Origin: Candidatus Poseidoniaceae archaeon
Lineage (GTDB): Archaea > Thermoplasmatota > Poseidoniia > Poseidoniales > Poseidoniaceae
Assembly: GCA_029250305.1 (NCBI GenBank)
Contig: JAQXFM010000136.1
Location: 1 to 6,240 of the forward strand
Direction: 5' to 3'
Length of the DNA stretch: 6,240 bases
Positions 1 to 6,240 of the stretch are shown one piece after another (position 1 is the stretch's first letter; every line of letters starts with the position of its first letter). The notes under the pieces are model-generated. The model did no database searches. It was given only the letters and a program-made list of their open reading frames with translations, and had not been told where the DNA came from. A program made the position numbers and the translations under genes.

Positions 1-71
1 GTCTCGATGAGGTCACCTGTTTCATTGTTGTAGAGTTCATAATCAACGTGGACAATTGTTCCATCTTCCAT
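1..71 (-). CDS. FKBP-type peptidyl-prolyl cis-trans isomerase, N-terminal fragment (runs off left edge)
   Basis: Only the first 23 codons and two bases of the next lie in the window. They read MEDGTIVHVDYELYNNETG and continue with DLIE. This matches the opening of archaeal FKBP-type prolyl isomerases, where a short 'DG..V.VDY.L....G...' strand precedes the catalytic fold. Such proteins speed proline isomerisation and act as folding chaperones, usually in the cytosol in archaea. The start is well fixed: ATG at 69-71 is preceded, with a 6-nt spacer, by a GGGAGGT ribosome binding site. The gene is downstream of and co-oriented with ccmF, separated by 70 bp, so it may be the tail of the same operon or have its own promoter. 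The catalytic residues and any insert domain lie outside the window, so the family call rests on a short N-terminus. Confidence 0.62.
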   Translation of the reverse strand, partial: MEDGTIVHVDYELYNNETGDLIE

Positions 72-77
72 GGTATT

Positions 78-84
78 ACCTCCC
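78..84 (-). promoter_or_regulatory. Strong Shine-Dalgarno site of the FKBP gene
   Basis: The minus strand reads GGGAGGT followed by 6 nt and then ATG. This is a near-complete match to the archaeal anti-SD (complement of ACCTCC) at ideal spacing, and it decides the FKBP start. None of the other genes in the window has an equally good site. Confidence 0.75.
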
Positions 85-97
85 TTTCGGGTAGTCC

Positions 98-110
98 GGC
101 GACCGTCGCC
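98..110. repeat. Short perfect inverted repeat upstream of FKBP gene
   Basis: GGCGAC and GTCGCC flank a single central base. As DNA this is an operator-like dyad. As RNA it could fold only to a 4-5 bp stem. It sits near the predicted transcription start of the FKBP gene. There is no evidence of function beyond symmetry and position, and G+C-rich 6-bp arms occur by chance fairly often. Confidence 0.3.
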
Positions 111-141
111 CCCTTGATAATTCCATTGGCGAGGCACGCCG

Positions 142-2754
142 TCACTCTTCAGCCTCGTTTTCGGGTTCATGAGGGCGCAGGCTGTTGTTTTTGCTGACAT
201 CGCCAGCGACGACAATCGCCATGCCGATTAACATCGTTGCCCAGCCGAGCCACACTGTGTGGGATGCTGGAAGATCGTAAACCGTGACTCGAACCATTTC
301 CACCGAGGAAAGGTCACCCCCGGTCGTCTGGCTCATGAGACCTGAGGCTTGGCTGCCATCAAAGATGAACACAATATCGCCGCTCCATCTCGTCAGTGTG
401 TCAACTTCCGAACGAGCGGTGCCTGTTGAATCAAACCTCAACATGCCCGGTTCAACGATGCCAATGGCTTCACCAGGCGCACCGTTTTCGATTTCATACA
501 CCGTGATTTGAATGCCGATGTAGCCGTCGCCGACTTCCAAATCCTTCGATTGGGCAACTAAATCGTTGAATTCGTACCCATAGTTTCCATCGATGATAAT
601 TTCATCCTTGATCATCGTGATTCGATGACTGGCATCGCCTCTGTCAACGAGAACAGTGGTGTACACGTGCCCAATTAGGAGCACAATCAGACCAAGATGG
701 ACAAGATGAGCCCCAAATGGAATTCGTCGCATCAAATCCCGTACACTGCGACCTTTCCGTTGAACGACCAAAGCCTCTCGAGCAACTGGAAGGAGGACCA
801 AAAAGAGCATTGGAAGCACGAGCCAAGCTAATGTGCCGCGAACTAAGAAAGAGGAGACTGTGGTGTTCGAATCCATTCCAAACGCCGCTGGTTTCCACAG
901 CGCAAACAACAACGAGAGCGCAAGGGTTCCAATGACCAACCATGCGTTTCTGTTTGAGTCCCCTTTCCGACCGGTGTACATCACCATCGCTGCAGCGAAC
1001 GCCAGGACAAATGGAGCACCGTACACTTCGTGCGCATCAAAGTTCACCGCATCGATGCTCGCCAAAAGAAGAACGAGGGTGAGGACGAGGTAAAGCCCCA
1101 CAAGGACGACTGAAGCCCAAAGAGCAATCTGAATCTGAGTTTTGCGTTCAAACAGTGACGTACCGTTGGACTTGGATTCAGTCTCTGGAGCGAACAGCCA
1201 CGGCACCACGAACAACAGCATCGTGACACCTGCAGCAAGCACGCTGACCAGTTCTGCCCATGCACCTGCGAGCGCCAACATTACACCGCCTGCGGCCCAT
1301 GGCCAAGCCTTCGTGGCATCCGGGGCGAAGAAAAGAGGTGCAAAGAACAACAACGCCAGTCCACCATAAAATGCGTTTTCTGAGAGAAGTGCAATCCCGA
1401 GATAAAACAGGAAGAGGGTGAAAAATGGAGCATACTGACGGAGAGGTGACGTTTCACCAAGCCGATCGAACAACGACTGGTAACGCCATCCCTCATCTGT
1501 TGCATCGTTTGAGGCTGGGTTGGTCAGCACATCGATGGCCAAGGGAAGGAGCATGAGCATCGGGAACGCAGCACTCGGTACAACGGCGTAGACATCAGCG
1601 CCCGGCATTAAGCCTTCAAGACCCTCAAGGCTGCCAAGCATGCCGATCAATGCACCGACGGCTGGAATTAGGAACCACCATGCGCCGCCTGTAAAGGAAG
1701 ATTCGTGGGAGGAAGTTCGTTGATATTGAACCCAAAGGCCAACGAATAACAAGAGAAGAACGAGGTATGTCATGACCTCGACGCCAGCAAATCCATCTGA
1801 TTTGAGCAACACCATCCGCGAGAAAGCATCCGTGGGAGCCTTCCCTTCGTCAGCTGCAACAAAAGTGTGGACAGAGGAAGCCCAAACGCCGCCTGCTCGA
1901 GTGACAAGCGTGGCGAATAAAGCCAAACCGCCCGCAGCAAGCCCCCCACCAATCCATGCTGCGTCCTTAGCAGCACCCGGGCGAGTGCGCATGTGAGAAA
2001 GGAACACGAGCGCTAGCCAAGGCAGAAACGACCCCGTTTCAACCGGGTCCCACGCCCAATAACCTCCCCAATCAAGGATGAGGTACGCCCACAACCCACC
2101 CAAGCCAATGCCAAGAGTTGCGACGAACAGACCCGGACGAACCGTTGTCAGCATTCGATCTTTGATGCCCGAAGAGGATTCAAACATCGATGAGAGAGCG
2201 ACAGCAGCCGAGTGCAAACAAAACGAATAAGCCAAGAAAATCAGCGGAGGGTGAATGACCATTAAATCAGTTTGAAGCAATTCATTGAGGCCCCGTCCTA
2301 CAAAGTACGGCGAGGCTTCTTTGAACGGATCAAGGGTCTGAGCGTTGAGCAATAAAAGCAAACTGAAGCCGTGAATAAGTCGCAATCGAAGTGCATGTGT
2401 CTCTGAGGCCTCACCCTTCATTGGACGACGCCAAATGTATGCAAGCAGGGCCATCCACATCACCCAGAGCAGAAGAGGGCCTTCACGTGCAGCCCATGTG
2501 GCGGCAAATCGGTACTTGAGAGGAAGTGCAGCGCCACCATACGCCACCACGTGGTGAATGCTTGTGTCATTGACGAGGAAGCGGCTTGCCAACGCAACGA
2601 ACGGAAGAACCATCAGCGCATGAAGGCCGACTGACGCAAGTTTCGACTGCTCATGCAATCGTGGACGGAAAAGAAGCACCGTCGCTGCGAGGAGGGCAAA
2701 CCAGAGCGTCGCCCCCCACATGGGTGTTGACCAGCGCACATCCTTCAAGGACAT
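142..2754 (-). CDS. ccmF: CcmF-type cytochrome c heme lyase, enlarged (870 aa)
   Basis: Polytopic membrane protein of system I cytochrome c maturation, which takes heme from holo-CcmE and ligates it to CXXCH apocytochromes on the outer face of the membrane. Numbered from the ATG at 2754, it has the conserved block RFAATWAAREGPLLLW near 82-97, GRGLNELLQTDLMVIHPPL near 153-171, the tryptophan-rich heme-handling WWD segment (LDWGGYWAWDPVET, 227-240), SSVHTF near 293-298 and GAHLVHLG near 681-688. The four heme-ligand histidines of the family appear as H168 and H296 (external) and H254 and H686 (in membrane). A beta-rich external domain of about 130 residues precedes the last helix (834-852), as is usual. 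The length of 870 exceeds the usual ~650; the excess lies between H296 and H686. Start: the frame is open to a GTG at 2832, but that overlaps the upstream gene by 59 bp and has no ribosome site. The ATG at 2754 starts just before the first helix and 19 bp after the upstream stop, and is preferred. Confidence 0.93.
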   Translation of the reverse strand: MSLKDVRWSTPMWGATLWFALLAATVLLFRPRLHEQSKLASVGLHALMVLPFVALASRFLVNDTSIHHVVAYGGAALPLKYRFAATWAAREGPLLLWVMWMALLAYIWRRPMKGEASETHALRLRLIHGFSLLLLLNAQTLDPFKEASPYFVGRGLNELLQTDLMVIHPPLIFLAYSFCLHSAAVALSSMFESSSGIKDRMLTTVRPGLFVATLGIGLGGLWAYLILDWGGYWAWDPVETGSFLPWLALVFLSHMRTRPGAAKDAAWIGGGLAAGGLALFATLVTRAGGVWASSVHTFVAADEGKAPTDAFSRMVLLKSDGFAGVEVMTYLVLLLLFVGLWVQYQRTSSHESSFTGGAWWFLIPAVGALIGMLGSLEGLEGLMPGADVYAVVPSAAFPMLMLLPLAIDVLTNPASNDATDEGWRYQSLFDRLGETSPLRQYAPFFTLFLFYLGIALLSENAFYGGLALLFFAPLFFAPDATKAWPWAAGGVMLALAGAWAELVSVLAAGVTMLLFVVPWLFAPETESKSNGTSLFERKTQIQIALWASVVLVGLYLVLTLVLLLASIDAVNFDAHEVYGAPFVLAFAAAMVMYTGRKGDSNRNAWLVIGTLALSLLFALWKPAAFGMDSNTTVSSFLVRGTLAWLVLPMLFLVLLPVAREALVVQRKGRSVRDLMRRIPFGAHLVHLGLIVLLIGHVYTTVLVDRGDASHRITMIKDEIIIDGNYGYEFNDLVAQSKDLEVGDGYIGIQITVYEIENGAPGEAIGIVEPGMLRFDSTGTARSEVDTLTRWSGDIVFIFDGSQASGLMSQTTGGDLSSVEMVRVTVYDLPASHTVWLGWATMLIGMAIVVAGDVSKNNSLRPHEPENEAEE

Positions 2755-2773
2755 TGCTGATTCTGGAAGCGCT

Positions 2774-4018
2774 TCACCAACCGAAATGCTTTGCTCGTGA
2801 ATATCCAAAGGAGAGCAAGATTGGGATGACACGCTTGGTCAGAAGGATTGGTTTTCTGACGAGAATTTTCAAACCAATACCGAGTTTTTGGAACGGTGAC
2901 ATGTTGCCAAGTTCTTCAGGCAGGCACTTGGCCATGATCGACATTTCCTCATCGGTCAAATCATACAAGGCTGTTTTTCCTTTGAGGATTTTATTGTAAG
3001 GCGGGAACCGCTTCTTCCAGGCTTTTTCGTACGCCTGAAGCCTTGCCTCTGACAAGTTTCCTTCTGCGAGTGCTTTTGCGATGGTTTGTGCTGCTTCACG
3101 CCCCGACCAGAGAGCGAGATGAGATCCACCTTCGAACAACGGAGAGGTAAAACCAGCTGCATCACCAACAAGGATGACGCCGTCGGCTACAGTCCGTGTG
3201 CGTGGGCCCGAAATCGGTATGGTGCCACCAAAGGGTCGGACTTTGACCCCCTCGGCACGCCACGGTGGATTCACTGTTGGCTTGCCGTCAAGATAGGTGT
3301 CTTGAATGAACGAATTAAGGTACTTGATGGCACCTTTTTTATCCGTGGTGACAAGACCTACATTTGCCCGTCCTCCCTCCTTAGGAATCATCCAAACGTA
3401 GCCATGAGGCGAATACTTCGGCCACAAGTAAAAATCAAGATACCCATCATTTGGTACATCGAGCATCTCGTACTGGAATCCTGCGATCACTTCGACCTCT
3501 GTACCCATGTCCAAGAGTTTCGAAGCTGCTCCGGTCACACCAGAGGCATCAATGACGGCTTTGCATTCGATTGGGAAGCCGTCACCCTTACCGTCAATTT
3601 TCCAATAGGAAAATTCATTTCCGCTATTGTAAATTCGTTCCATTGATGTGACTTTATGGTGCAACAAAAGGGTTGCTCCTTCCTTTCCAGCTTCATCACA
3701 GAGCCATCGCTCAAACAGGTGCTTCTCCAGAACATATCCTTTCTCGGTGAGCAACTTCTCAGTCCCGTCGGGGAAAATCACACGGATCCCCGTGACATCG
3801 AGGGCTTTGACATGGTCGGGAATTTCCAAACCGAGGTTTTCAATCGCCATGTGACTCAAGCATTCACCACAGTGCACTGGCGTGCCAACTTCAGGATCAG
3901 CCTCGACGATGATTGTTTTCAATCCGGCTCGCGAGGTATGCAATCCTGCAGAGCCGCCACCGGGACCTGCGCCGATGATGAGGACATCACACTGTTGTGC
4001 TGCTTCGCCCATGGACAT
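2774..4018 (-). CDS. Geranylgeranyl reductase family FAD-dependent oxidoreductase
   Basis: Flavoprotein of the GGR/digeranylgeranylglycerophospholipid reductase family, which saturates the double bonds of geranylgeranyl chains to give phytanyl ether lipids; relatives act on quinone or chlorophyll side chains. Numbered from the ATG at 4018 (414 aa, family-typical), it has a Rossmann FAD motif DVLIIGAGPGGG (11-22), the conserved PVHCGECLS segment (47-55) and the second FAD motif VILVGDAAGFTSPL (281-294). The substrate-site motif appears as YVWMIP (207-212) followed by ANVGLV. A basic, hydrophobic C-terminal stretch (LGIGLKILVRKPILL, about 379-393) could bind the membrane surface. Start: ATGs also exist at 4012, 4039 and 4054. 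The one at 4054 forms an ATGA overlap with the cupredoxin stop and has AGGTGG only 1-2 nt upstream, but it adds a 12-residue Cys/Met-rich leader not expected for the family. The exact substrate cannot be told from sequence alone. Confidence 0.88.
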   Translation of the reverse strand: MSMGEAAQQCDVLIIGAGPGGGSAGLHTSRAGLKTIIVEADPEVGTPVHCGECLSHMAIENLGLEIPDHVKALDVTGIRVIFPDGTEKLLTEKGYVLEKHLFERWLCDEAGKEGATLLLHHKVTSMERIYNSGNEFSYWKIDGKGDGFPIECKAVIDASGVTGAASKLLDMGTEVEVIAGFQYEMLDVPNDGYLDFYLWPKYSPHGYVWMIPKEGGRANVGLVTTDKKGAIKYLNSFIQDTYLDGKPTVNPPWRAEGVKVRPFGGTIPISGPRTRTVADGVILVGDAAGFTSPLFEGGSHLALWSGREAAQTIAKALAEGNLSEARLQAYEKAWKKRFPPYNKILKGKTALYDLTDEEMSIMAKCLPEELGNMSPFQKLGIGLKILVRKPILLTKRVIPILLSFGYSRAKHFGW

Positions 4019-4050
4019 TCTCAACCGATGGAAGCACATGAAGCAAGCGG

Positions 4051-4539
4051 TCATTCCACCTGCTCATCATCGGCGTACCGAACAACGAAAACGGCAGCAA
4101 AGGCGGTCACCAATAAACTGCTGACAAGGGAAACGGCTGGAGTGTCTTCAGAGGCAACCTCCTCTGTTTCTTCTTCGACCTCTTCTACCGGAGCGGCCTC
4201 CACGGTCACCGTACCAACCATGCCCACACTGGCGTGCGGTTCGCAGACGAATGTGTGAGTTCCTGCTGTACCATTTTCAAAGACGAACCTGTAATCAACA
4301 TCGCGTTCGGGTTCACCGGAATCAAACAACCCGTCGTCGGCCACGGCGTTGTGAGCAAGGGCTTGTCCTGCCCACATGAACCGAACTGCTTGTCCTTCGG
4401 TGATCGTGATTTCTGAGGGGCTGAATCGTAGACTTGTGCTGTCCACTGTCACGATGACATCGGAATCTTCAGCGGCAACCGTTTGGGAAGAGAACGCAAG
4501 AAGCGCTGTTACCAAGAGAAGCATCAGTGCCTTTTGCAT
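4051..4539 (-). CDS. Membrane-anchored cupredoxin (plastocyanin/halocyanin-like type 1 copper protein)
   Basis: This 162-aa protein starts at MQKALMLLLV with a Sec-type signal peptide (about 1-23, likely cleavage after TVAA). A single cupredoxin domain follows (about 27-115), then an acidic, Glu/Val-rich stalk (117-132), one C-terminal transmembrane helix (about 135-153) and a short charged tail. Type 1 copper ligands are all visible: His63 in LAHNAV, then Cys99, His102 and Met107 in CEPHASVGM, with the C-x2-H-x4-M spacing of plastocyanin. It should hold copper outside the cell membrane and shuttle single electrons, for example from a bc-type complex to a terminal oxidase. Its partner is unknown. 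It is the first gene of the minus-strand cluster leading to ccmF. The frame stays open upstream to about 5043, but that part is antisense to ubiD; the signal peptide fixes the start. No Shine-Dalgarno site precedes the ATG, so the mRNA may be leaderless or have a short leader. Confidence 0.9.
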   Translation of the reverse strand: MQKALMLLLVTALLAFSSQTVAAEDSDVIVTVDSTSLRFSPSEITITEGQAVRFMWAGQALAHNAVADDGLFDSGEPERDVDYRFVFENGTAGTHTFVCEPHASVGMVGTVTVEAAPVEEVEEETEEVASEDTPAVSLVSSLLVTAFAAVFVVRYADDEQVE

Positions 4540-4629
4540 GGTTAAAGGTGAGGCATACTCCCTTTGAATGCATGTATCGAGCCAACAGGAAAGAGGTGGC
4601 AAACAACACAGGAAAATACGACGGTTCAA
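4540..4629. promoter_or_regulatory. Divergent intergenic promoter region (cupredoxin operon / ubiD)
   Basis: This is the 90 bp between two divergent starts, so it must hold promoters for both units. For the minus strand, GATACATG (4571-4578) lies 31 nt from the cupredoxin ATG, which would suit a TATA-like element with a leader of about 10 nt; the match is weak. For the plus strand I see no convincing TATA box. An SD-like GAGGTGG (4593-4599) is about 30 nt from the ubiD ATG, too far to serve it, and AGGAAAA (4610-4616) is 13 nt away. Both genes may be leaderless or nearly so. A shared regulator is possible but no clear operator is visible. Confidence 0.45.
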
Positions 4630-6240
4630 ATGAAGGCCGCTCCAGCCCCAAGCGTGGCGTGGCGCACATCGAAGCGATGGCTCGATCATCTCGAGCAACG
4701 AGGGGAAGTGCTCCGCATTACCCGACCTGTGGACGTACAGTTCGAAGCAGGCGCCATTGCAGACCTCCTTGTCAAGAACGATGGCCCAGCCGTTGTCTTT
4801 GAGCAGCCTCGCCTTCCGGACGGAACCATCTCTAACATACCACTCGCCATGAACCTCTTCGGCGACCAAGACAGAACCATGCGTGCGCTCGGCGCCACTC
4901 ATGAAACAGAAATCGGCGATCGCATGGTTGCGATGATGAAGCCTGATATTGGACTTTACATGAGAAAACCATGGAAAGCCCTGCCTCTCCTTCGGGATGC
5001 ACTCGCCATGCCTCCGAAAAAGAAGCGGAAAGGAAACTCTCAACGAGTTCGACTGCCGACCGATTTGACGCAGCTTCCGATTCCCACCACATGGCCGAAG
5101 GATGGTGGACCGTTTGTCACCCTACCCCTCGTCGTCACGAAGAATCCCAAAAACGGTGAGCACAACCTTGGCATGTACCGTGCACAGGTGTTCGGTCCTA
5201 AAGAAATCGGCCTCCATTGGCAGATTCACAAGCACGGCGCTGAGCACGCCGAGGCGGCGAAGGCGTCTGGAAAAGAAGTCCGTATGCCCGTTGCCATCTG
5301 CATGGGCGGTCCTCCTGAATTGATTTTCTCTGCAATATCTCCCCTCCCAGACAACCTCAGCGAATACCAGTTCGCTGGTATCCTCGGTCGAAAGTCGCTC
5401 CCAATCACCAAAGCGCTCACACAGGATCTCATGGTCCCTGCAGAAGCTGACATCGTCATCGAAGGCTATTGTATTCCTGGCGAAACGCGGCTAGAAGGAC
5501 CGTTTGGCGACCATTTCGGGTTCTATTCACTCACAGGGCAGTACCCTGTCATGCACGTTACGGCCATCACCTGCAGAAAGGATGCAGTGCTCGCAGCGAC
5601 CATTGTAGGTTTGCCGCCGATGGAAGACGGCCACCTCGGCGAAGCGATTGGCCGGCAATTTTCCCCCGTGCTCAACTTCCAACACCGAGATGTAAACAGT
5701 GTTCACCTCCCGATGGAAACCGGGTTCCACAACCTCGCCATCGTTGCCTCCAAGCAGCGTTACCCCCGTCAAGGAAGGAAGACAGCGATTGGTTTGTTGG
5801 GTGCAGGACAAATGATGTTCCTAAAGACAATGATTGCAGTCGACCCGGATCAAAACCCAAAGGACCTTGAACGCCTTCTCGACGCTTTGAACAATAAAGT
5901 CGACATCAAAACCGATGTCATTGTCCTCGACGGGATGGTTGCTGACTCCCTTGAAGCCGCAAGCCCGTACGAAAATGTGCACAGCAAGGTGCTCATCGAT
6001 GCAACAACGCTGGCTGCTGCAGACCCCCGTTCCCCTACCCCGCCGCTTGAGGGCTCATTTCGACAAGAAGTCCCAGCCTGGCGCCAAGGTGAAGGCGAGG
6101 CACCTTCATTCCAAGGACTGGACCAAGTTCTGGCCCTCGATGAGGTCGTCGACGCTCGCATGCTCCGAGGCAGCATCATGGTGGTCACCATCGATGTTGA
6201 GGGAACCCCCACACCAGAAGATGGTTCAGAGACCTCAAAT
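4630..6240 (+). CDS. UbiD family prenyl-FMN-dependent decarboxylase, 3' end beyond window
   Basis: 537 codons without a stop from ATG 4630. The UbiD family performs reversible decarboxylation of unsaturated or aromatic acids using prenylated FMN made by UbiX. Key sites: NLGMYR (179-184), giving the cofactor/metal Asn179 and Arg184; HW (196-197); Glu230 in GGPPE as a likely metal ligand; EGPFGD (289-294), holding the catalytic acidic pair; PPMED (329-333). The wording of the 289-340 block and of GFHNLAIVASKQRYP (about 365-379) resembles the UbiD-like decarboxylases of menaquinone synthesis more than ferulate/cinnamate decarboxylases, so a quinone-pathway role is my first guess. The archaeal alternative, anhydromevalonate phosphate decarboxylase of isoprenoid synthesis, also belongs to this family and is not excluded. 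The core usually ends soon after the IDAT motif (456-459), but here the frame continues for at least 78 residues. There is no in-frame ATG or GTG upstream back to at least 4564. Divergent from the cupredoxin gene. Confidence 0.88.
   Translation, partial: MKAAPAPSVAWRTSKRWLDHLEQRGEVLRITRPVDVQFEAGAIADLLVKNDGPAVVFEQPRLPDGTISNIPLAMNLFGDQDRTMRALGATHETEIGDRMVAMMKPDIGLYMRKPWKALPLLRDALAMPPKKKRKGNSQRVRLPTDLTQLPIPTTWPKDGGPFVTLPLVVTKNPKNGEHNLGMYRAQVFGPKEIGLHWQIHKHGAEHAEAAKASGKEVRMPVAICMGGPPELIFSAISPLPDNLSEYQFAGILGRKSLPITKALTQDLMVPAEADIVIEGYCIPGETRLEGPFGDHFGFYSLTGQYPVMHVTAITCRKDAVLAATIVGLPPMEDGHLGEAIGRQFSPVLNFQHRDVNSVHLPMETGFHNLAIVASKQRYPRQGRKTAIGLLGAGQMMFLKTMIAVDPDQNPKDLERLLDALNNKVDIKTDVIVLDGMVADSLEAASPYENVHSKVLIDATTLAAADPRSPTPPLEGSFRQEVPAWRQGEGEAPSFQGLDQVLALDEVVDARMLRGSIMVVTIDVEGTPTPEDGSETSN

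Larger units (their letters stand above)
72..141 (-). promoter_or_regulatory. ccmF-FKBP intergenic region with a possible promoter
   Basis: This is the 70-bp gap between the ccmF stop and the FKBP start. On the minus strand an AT-rich AATTATCA element (115-122) lies about 44 nt upstream of the FKBP ATG. If it is a TATA box, transcription would start near 90-95 and give a leader of roughly 20 nt holding the ribosome binding site. That geometry is plausible, but the element is a weak match. A 13-nt dyad (98-110) lies between it and the ribosome binding site. No U-tract follows the dyad in the direction of transcription, so I do not call a terminator, and read-through from ccmF is possible. Confidence 0.3.

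Noticed and set aside
98..110. Dyad as a transcription terminator after ccmF
   Set aside because: The RNA stem would be only 4-5 bp and no T-tract follows on the minus strand.
2755..2832. GTG-started N-terminal extension of CcmF overlapping the reductase gene
   Set aside because: It has no ribosome site and a polar 26-residue leader, and an ATG directly before the first helix sits 19 bp after the upstream stop. It remains possible but is less likely.
3086..3646. 186-codon plus-strand open frame
   Set aside because: It lies wholly antisense to the reductase, whose FAD and substrate motifs are on the minus strand. Its composition is Arg/Cys-rich, with no domain or ribosome site.
4120..4200. 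Pyrimidine-rich, repeat-like plus-strand stretch
   Set aside because: It is the complement of GAA/GAG and GTT codons for the acidic Glu/Val stalk of the cupredoxin, not an independent DNA repeat.
3656..4258. 200-codon plus-strand open frame crossing the reductase-cupredoxin junction
   Set aside because: It is antisense to two well-supported genes. The Ser/Thr-rich end is just the reverse of the acidic cupredoxin stalk.
5014..5031. PKKKRK basic cluster in UbiD resembling a nuclear localisation signal
   Set aside because: This is a prokaryotic enzyme. The cluster falls in a variable linker before the conserved core and is best explained as a chance basic patch.
4540..5043. Upstream extension of the cupredoxin frame to a 330-aa protein
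   Set aside because: The added part is antisense to the conserved ubiD gene and has no recognisable fold. A signal peptide begins exactly at the Met encoded at 4539.
5497..5511. Asp in place of the second catalytic Glu in the UbiD EGPFGE motif
   Set aside because: As I recall, E. coli UbiD and the menaquinone-type homologues also carry EGP(Y/F)GDH, so this marks the subfamily rather than a defect.

Overview
The window looks like a piece of an archaeal chromosome, most likely from a marine Thermoplasmatota lineage such as Marine Group II (Ca. Poseidoniales). This is inference: an archaeal-type FKBP start, a geranylgeranyl-reductase-family flavoprotein, a membrane-anchored blue-copper protein with an acidic stalk, and a mix of strong Shine-Dalgarno and apparently leaderless starts fit that group, but no rRNA or other marker is present to prove it.

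Layout: four genes lie on the minus strand, and one gene on the plus strand diverges from them. Reading the minus strand in its own 5'-3' direction: a 162-aa secreted, membrane-anchored cupredoxin (4539 to 4051); a GGR-family FAD-dependent reductase (4018 or 4054 down to 2774); a very large CcmF-type cytochrome c heme lyase (2754 down to 142); and the first 23 codons of an FKBP-type peptidyl-prolyl isomerase (71 down to the left edge). The first three are tightly spaced (overlap or gap of at most about 32 bp, then 19 bp) and look like one transcription unit. The FKBP gene follows a 70-bp gap and has its own strong ribosome binding site. From a 90-bp divergent intergenic region, a UbiD-family prenyl-FMN-dependent decarboxylase runs rightward from 4630 and leaves the window still open after 537 codons.

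Functionally the cluster fits assembly of an aerobic electron-transport chain: CcmF attaches heme to c-type cytochromes outside the membrane, the cupredoxin is a candidate one-electron carrier on the same face, and the UbiD enzyme most resembles quinone-pathway decarboxylases. The GGR-family protein saturates isoprenoid chains of archaeal lipids or possibly a quinone side chain. All known active-site positions that I could check in CcmF, the cupredoxin and UbiD are intact.

I see no RNA gene, mobile element, CRISPR array or novel defence-like system. The unusual points are local: about 200 extra residues in the membrane core of CcmF, an extension of at least 75 residues on the C-terminus of UbiD, and two deviations in the GGR substrate-site motif.
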